From Desulfobacteraceae bacterium (lineage in GTDB: Bacteria; Desulfobacterota; DSM-4660; Desulfatiglandales; HGW-15): DNA of 7,608 nucleotides. The stretch's first letter is position 1, and each line of letters starts with the position of its first letter. This document shows positions 6,414-7,608 of the stretch, one piece after another. The notes beneath the pieces were generated by a model. The model was not told the origin of the DNA. It did not search any database and saw nothing but the letters and a program-made list of their open reading frames with translations. Both the position numbers and the translations under genes were made by a program. Where the stretch lies: assembly GCA_003819975.1 (NCBI GenBank), contig RPPU01000211.1, positions 1-7,608 of the forward strand, written 5' to 3'.

Positions 6414-6433
6414 AATAGCTATTAATAGCTATT
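6414..6433. repeat. Tandem 10-bp palindrome in the hcp leader
   Basis: AATAGCTATT occurs twice back to back (6414-6423 and 6424-6433), and each copy is itself palindromic. It lies 15 bases upstream of the hcp ribosome binding site. It could be a paired operator, part of an AT-rich promoter, or a weak RNA hairpin. Confidence 0.6.
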
Positions 6434-6440
6434 CTTGTTG

Positions 6441-6459
6441 AGCACTTTAAGGAAGTGCT
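6441..6459 (-). repeat. Hairpin in the tssC-hcp intergenic region
   Basis: AGCACTT (6441-6447) and AAGTGCT (6453-6459) form a perfect 7-bp stem with a 5-base loop, 13 bases after the tssC stop. No T tract follows on the minus strand, so a processing or partial-termination role that sets hcp level relative to tssC is more plausible than full termination. Confidence 0.5.
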
Positions 6460-6472
6460 TAATCCTCGTTAT

Positions 6473-7608
6473 TTAGCCCTTCGCTGGTGGGGGCAATTCG
6501 GAAACCAATCTCAAAGAAAGGGTCAATTCATCCAACTGGAAGTGCGGCCTTAAAAAAGAAACCGCACGGTAAGCCCCGGGCTTGCCGGGCACTTCGGTGA
6601 CTTCGATGCGGGCATCCCGCAAGGGCCGACTCGCTTTGGCGGCATGATTAGCCGTATCGTCCGCCAGAACATAATTGTTGATCCAGGAATTTAAGAAAGA
6701 TTCAATATCCTTGCGGGTCGCAAAACTACCGATCTTGTCGCGCATCATGCCTTTTAAATAATGGGCGAAGCGCGAGACCGCCATGATGTATTGAATCTGG
6801 GATGAAAGCCGTGCATTAGCATTGGCCGAATCCGATTCGTATTTTTTGGGTTTGTTCGCGGATTGGGTGCCGAAAAAGGCCGCATAATCGGTGTTCTTGC
6901 AATGCACCAGAGGGATCAAACCGCAATCCGACAGCTCTTTTTCCCTGCGATCGGTAATAGCGATCTCGGTCGGGCATTTGAGGGCCACTTCGCCTTCATC
7001 GGTCTTGAAGGTATGGGTCGGCAAGCCTTCGACCAGACCGCCGCCTTCCACGCCGCGGATGGCGGCACACCAGCGATGCTTGGCAAAGGCATCGGTCAAA
7101 CGGACGCCCAAAGCATAGGCAGCATTACCCCAAAGATATTTTTTGTGGTCTTTGCCGTCCACGTTTTCTTCAAAATTAAATGCATCCACCGGCACATTGT
7201 CCTTGCCGTAGGGCAGGCGCATCAGGGTATGGGGCAGGGTCAGGCCCACGTAAATGGAGTCTTCGGAATCGCGAAAAGATCGCCATTTGGCATAGTCGGA
7301 ACCCTGAAAAATCTTGGTAATGTCGCGCGGCACGCCTAGTTCGGTGTAACTATCCAAGTTTAAAAGTTGAGGTGAAGCTGCTGAAAAAAACGGGGCATGG
7401 GCCGCGGCGGCGATGCCGGACATTTTTTCAAGCAGTGAGACGTCTTGAGGATGATTGCTGAATTCATAATCGCCGATCAGCGCACCGTAAGGCGCGCCGC
7501 CGAACATGCCGAATTCCTCTTCATATATCTTTTTAAAAATCGCGGATTGATCGAATTCAATGGCGGTTTCCAAGTTTTTAAAAAGGTCTTTTTTGTTAAC
7601 GTTCATAA
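6473..7608 (-). CDS. tssC: TssC, T6SS contractile sheath large subunit (5' end outside window)
   Basis: With TssB it forms the helical sheath whose contraction drives the Hcp tube outward, and it is the substrate of ClpV. The visible 377 residues correspond to the C-terminal three quarters of a protein of about 490. Family signatures, numbered from the Met at 7606, are [17 protein letters not shown] (17-33), [14 protein letters not shown] (36-49), [18 protein letters not shown] (183-200), and [17 protein letters not shown] (352-368) near the end. The Met at 7606 falls within the family's conserved segment before the EFDQS block, and about 110-120 N-terminal residues are absent, so it is probably internal and the frame should continue past 7608. 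The missing part contains the region that ClpV recognises. hcp follows after 88 bases. Confidence 0.95.
   Translation of the reverse strand, partial: MNVNKKDLFKNLETAIEFDQSAIFKKIYEEEFGMFGGAPYGALIGDYEFSNHPQDVSLLEKMSGIAAAAHAPFFSAASPQLLNLDSYTELGVPRDITKIFQGSDYAKWRSFRDSEDSIYVGLTLPHTLMRLPYGKDNVPVDAFNFEENVDGKDHKKYLWGNAAYALGVRLTDAFAKHRWCAAIRGVEGGGLVEGLPTHTFKTDEGEVALKCPTEIAITDRREKELSDCGLIPLVHCKNTDYAAFFGTQSANKPKKYESDSANANARLSSQIQYIMAVSRFAHYLKGMMRDKIGSFATRKDIESFLNSWINNYVLADDTANHAAKASRPLRDARIEVTEVPGKPGAYRAVSFLRPHFQLDELTLSLRLVSELPPPAKG

Noticed and set aside
5901..6449. Inverted 9-base sequence TAAAGTGCT at 5901-5909 and its complement at 6441-6449, flanking hcp
   Set aside because: Nine-base inverted matches are expected by chance many times in a window this size, and there is no target-site duplication or other sign that hcp is a mobile cassette.
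6863..7339. Plus-strand 158-codon frame antisense to tssC
   Set aside because: Shadow of tssC, which is strongly conserved here; no ribosome binding site or domain supports the plus-strand frame.
1..7608. Related contractile systems (phage tail, R-type pyocin, extracellular contractile injection system)
   Set aside because: TssF, TssG and ClpV of T6SS type together with TssC and Hcp are specific to T6SS; no tail-fibre, lysis or tape-measure genes are visible.

Overview
The window is an interior slice of a type VI secretion system (T6SS) gene cluster. Every convincing gene lies on the minus strand, so transcription runs from high to low coordinates. In that order the genes are tssC (sheath large subunit, 5' end outside the window), hcp (inner tube), tssE, tssF, two small tandem paralogous genes, tssG, and clpV/tssH (sheath-recycling AAA+ unfoldase, 3' end outside the window). 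The order tssC-hcp-tssE-tssF-tssG-clpV is the common T6SS core arrangement. The host is therefore a Gram-negative (diderm) bacterium. Base composition is intermediate, estimated by eye near 48% GC. A degenerate intergenic repeat of the CGCAAAGACGC type (about 5243-5308) is, from memory, common in Desulfobacterota and some other environmental lineages; this is only a weak hint at taxonomy.

Region by region: 7608-6473 is tssC; 6472-6385 is a structured hcp leader (hairpin, tandem palindrome, very strong ribosome binding site); 6384-5911 is hcp; 5878-5405 is tssE; 5404-5188 is a 217-base non-coding gap full of dyad symmetries; 5187-3382 is tssF; 3381-3236 holds a 14-bp perfect hairpin and a terminator-like hairpin; 3235-2355 holds the two paralogous small genes, overlapping by ATGA; 2298-1246 is tssG; 1214-1 is clpV. 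I see no RNA gene, insertion sequence or CRISPR array.

How the genes work together, from known T6SS biology: Hcp hexamers stack into a tube, TssB/TssC polymerise around it as a contractile sheath, TssE, TssF and TssG (with TssK and VgrG, not seen here) form the baseplate wedge that primes sheath assembly, and ClpV disassembles the contracted sheath.

The unusual part is the pair at 3235-2355. Both encode about 145-residue proteins, roughly 40% identical to each other by manual alignment, with the strand/helix pattern of a response-regulator receiver domain. They keep the beta-3 Asp and the beta-4 Ser but lack the usual beta-1 Asp pair and beta-5 Lys, and they have no output domain. They sit between tssF and tssG, whose products normally bind each other in the baseplate, and are preceded by a terminator-like structure. 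They are the best candidates here for an undescribed T6SS accessory or regulatory module.
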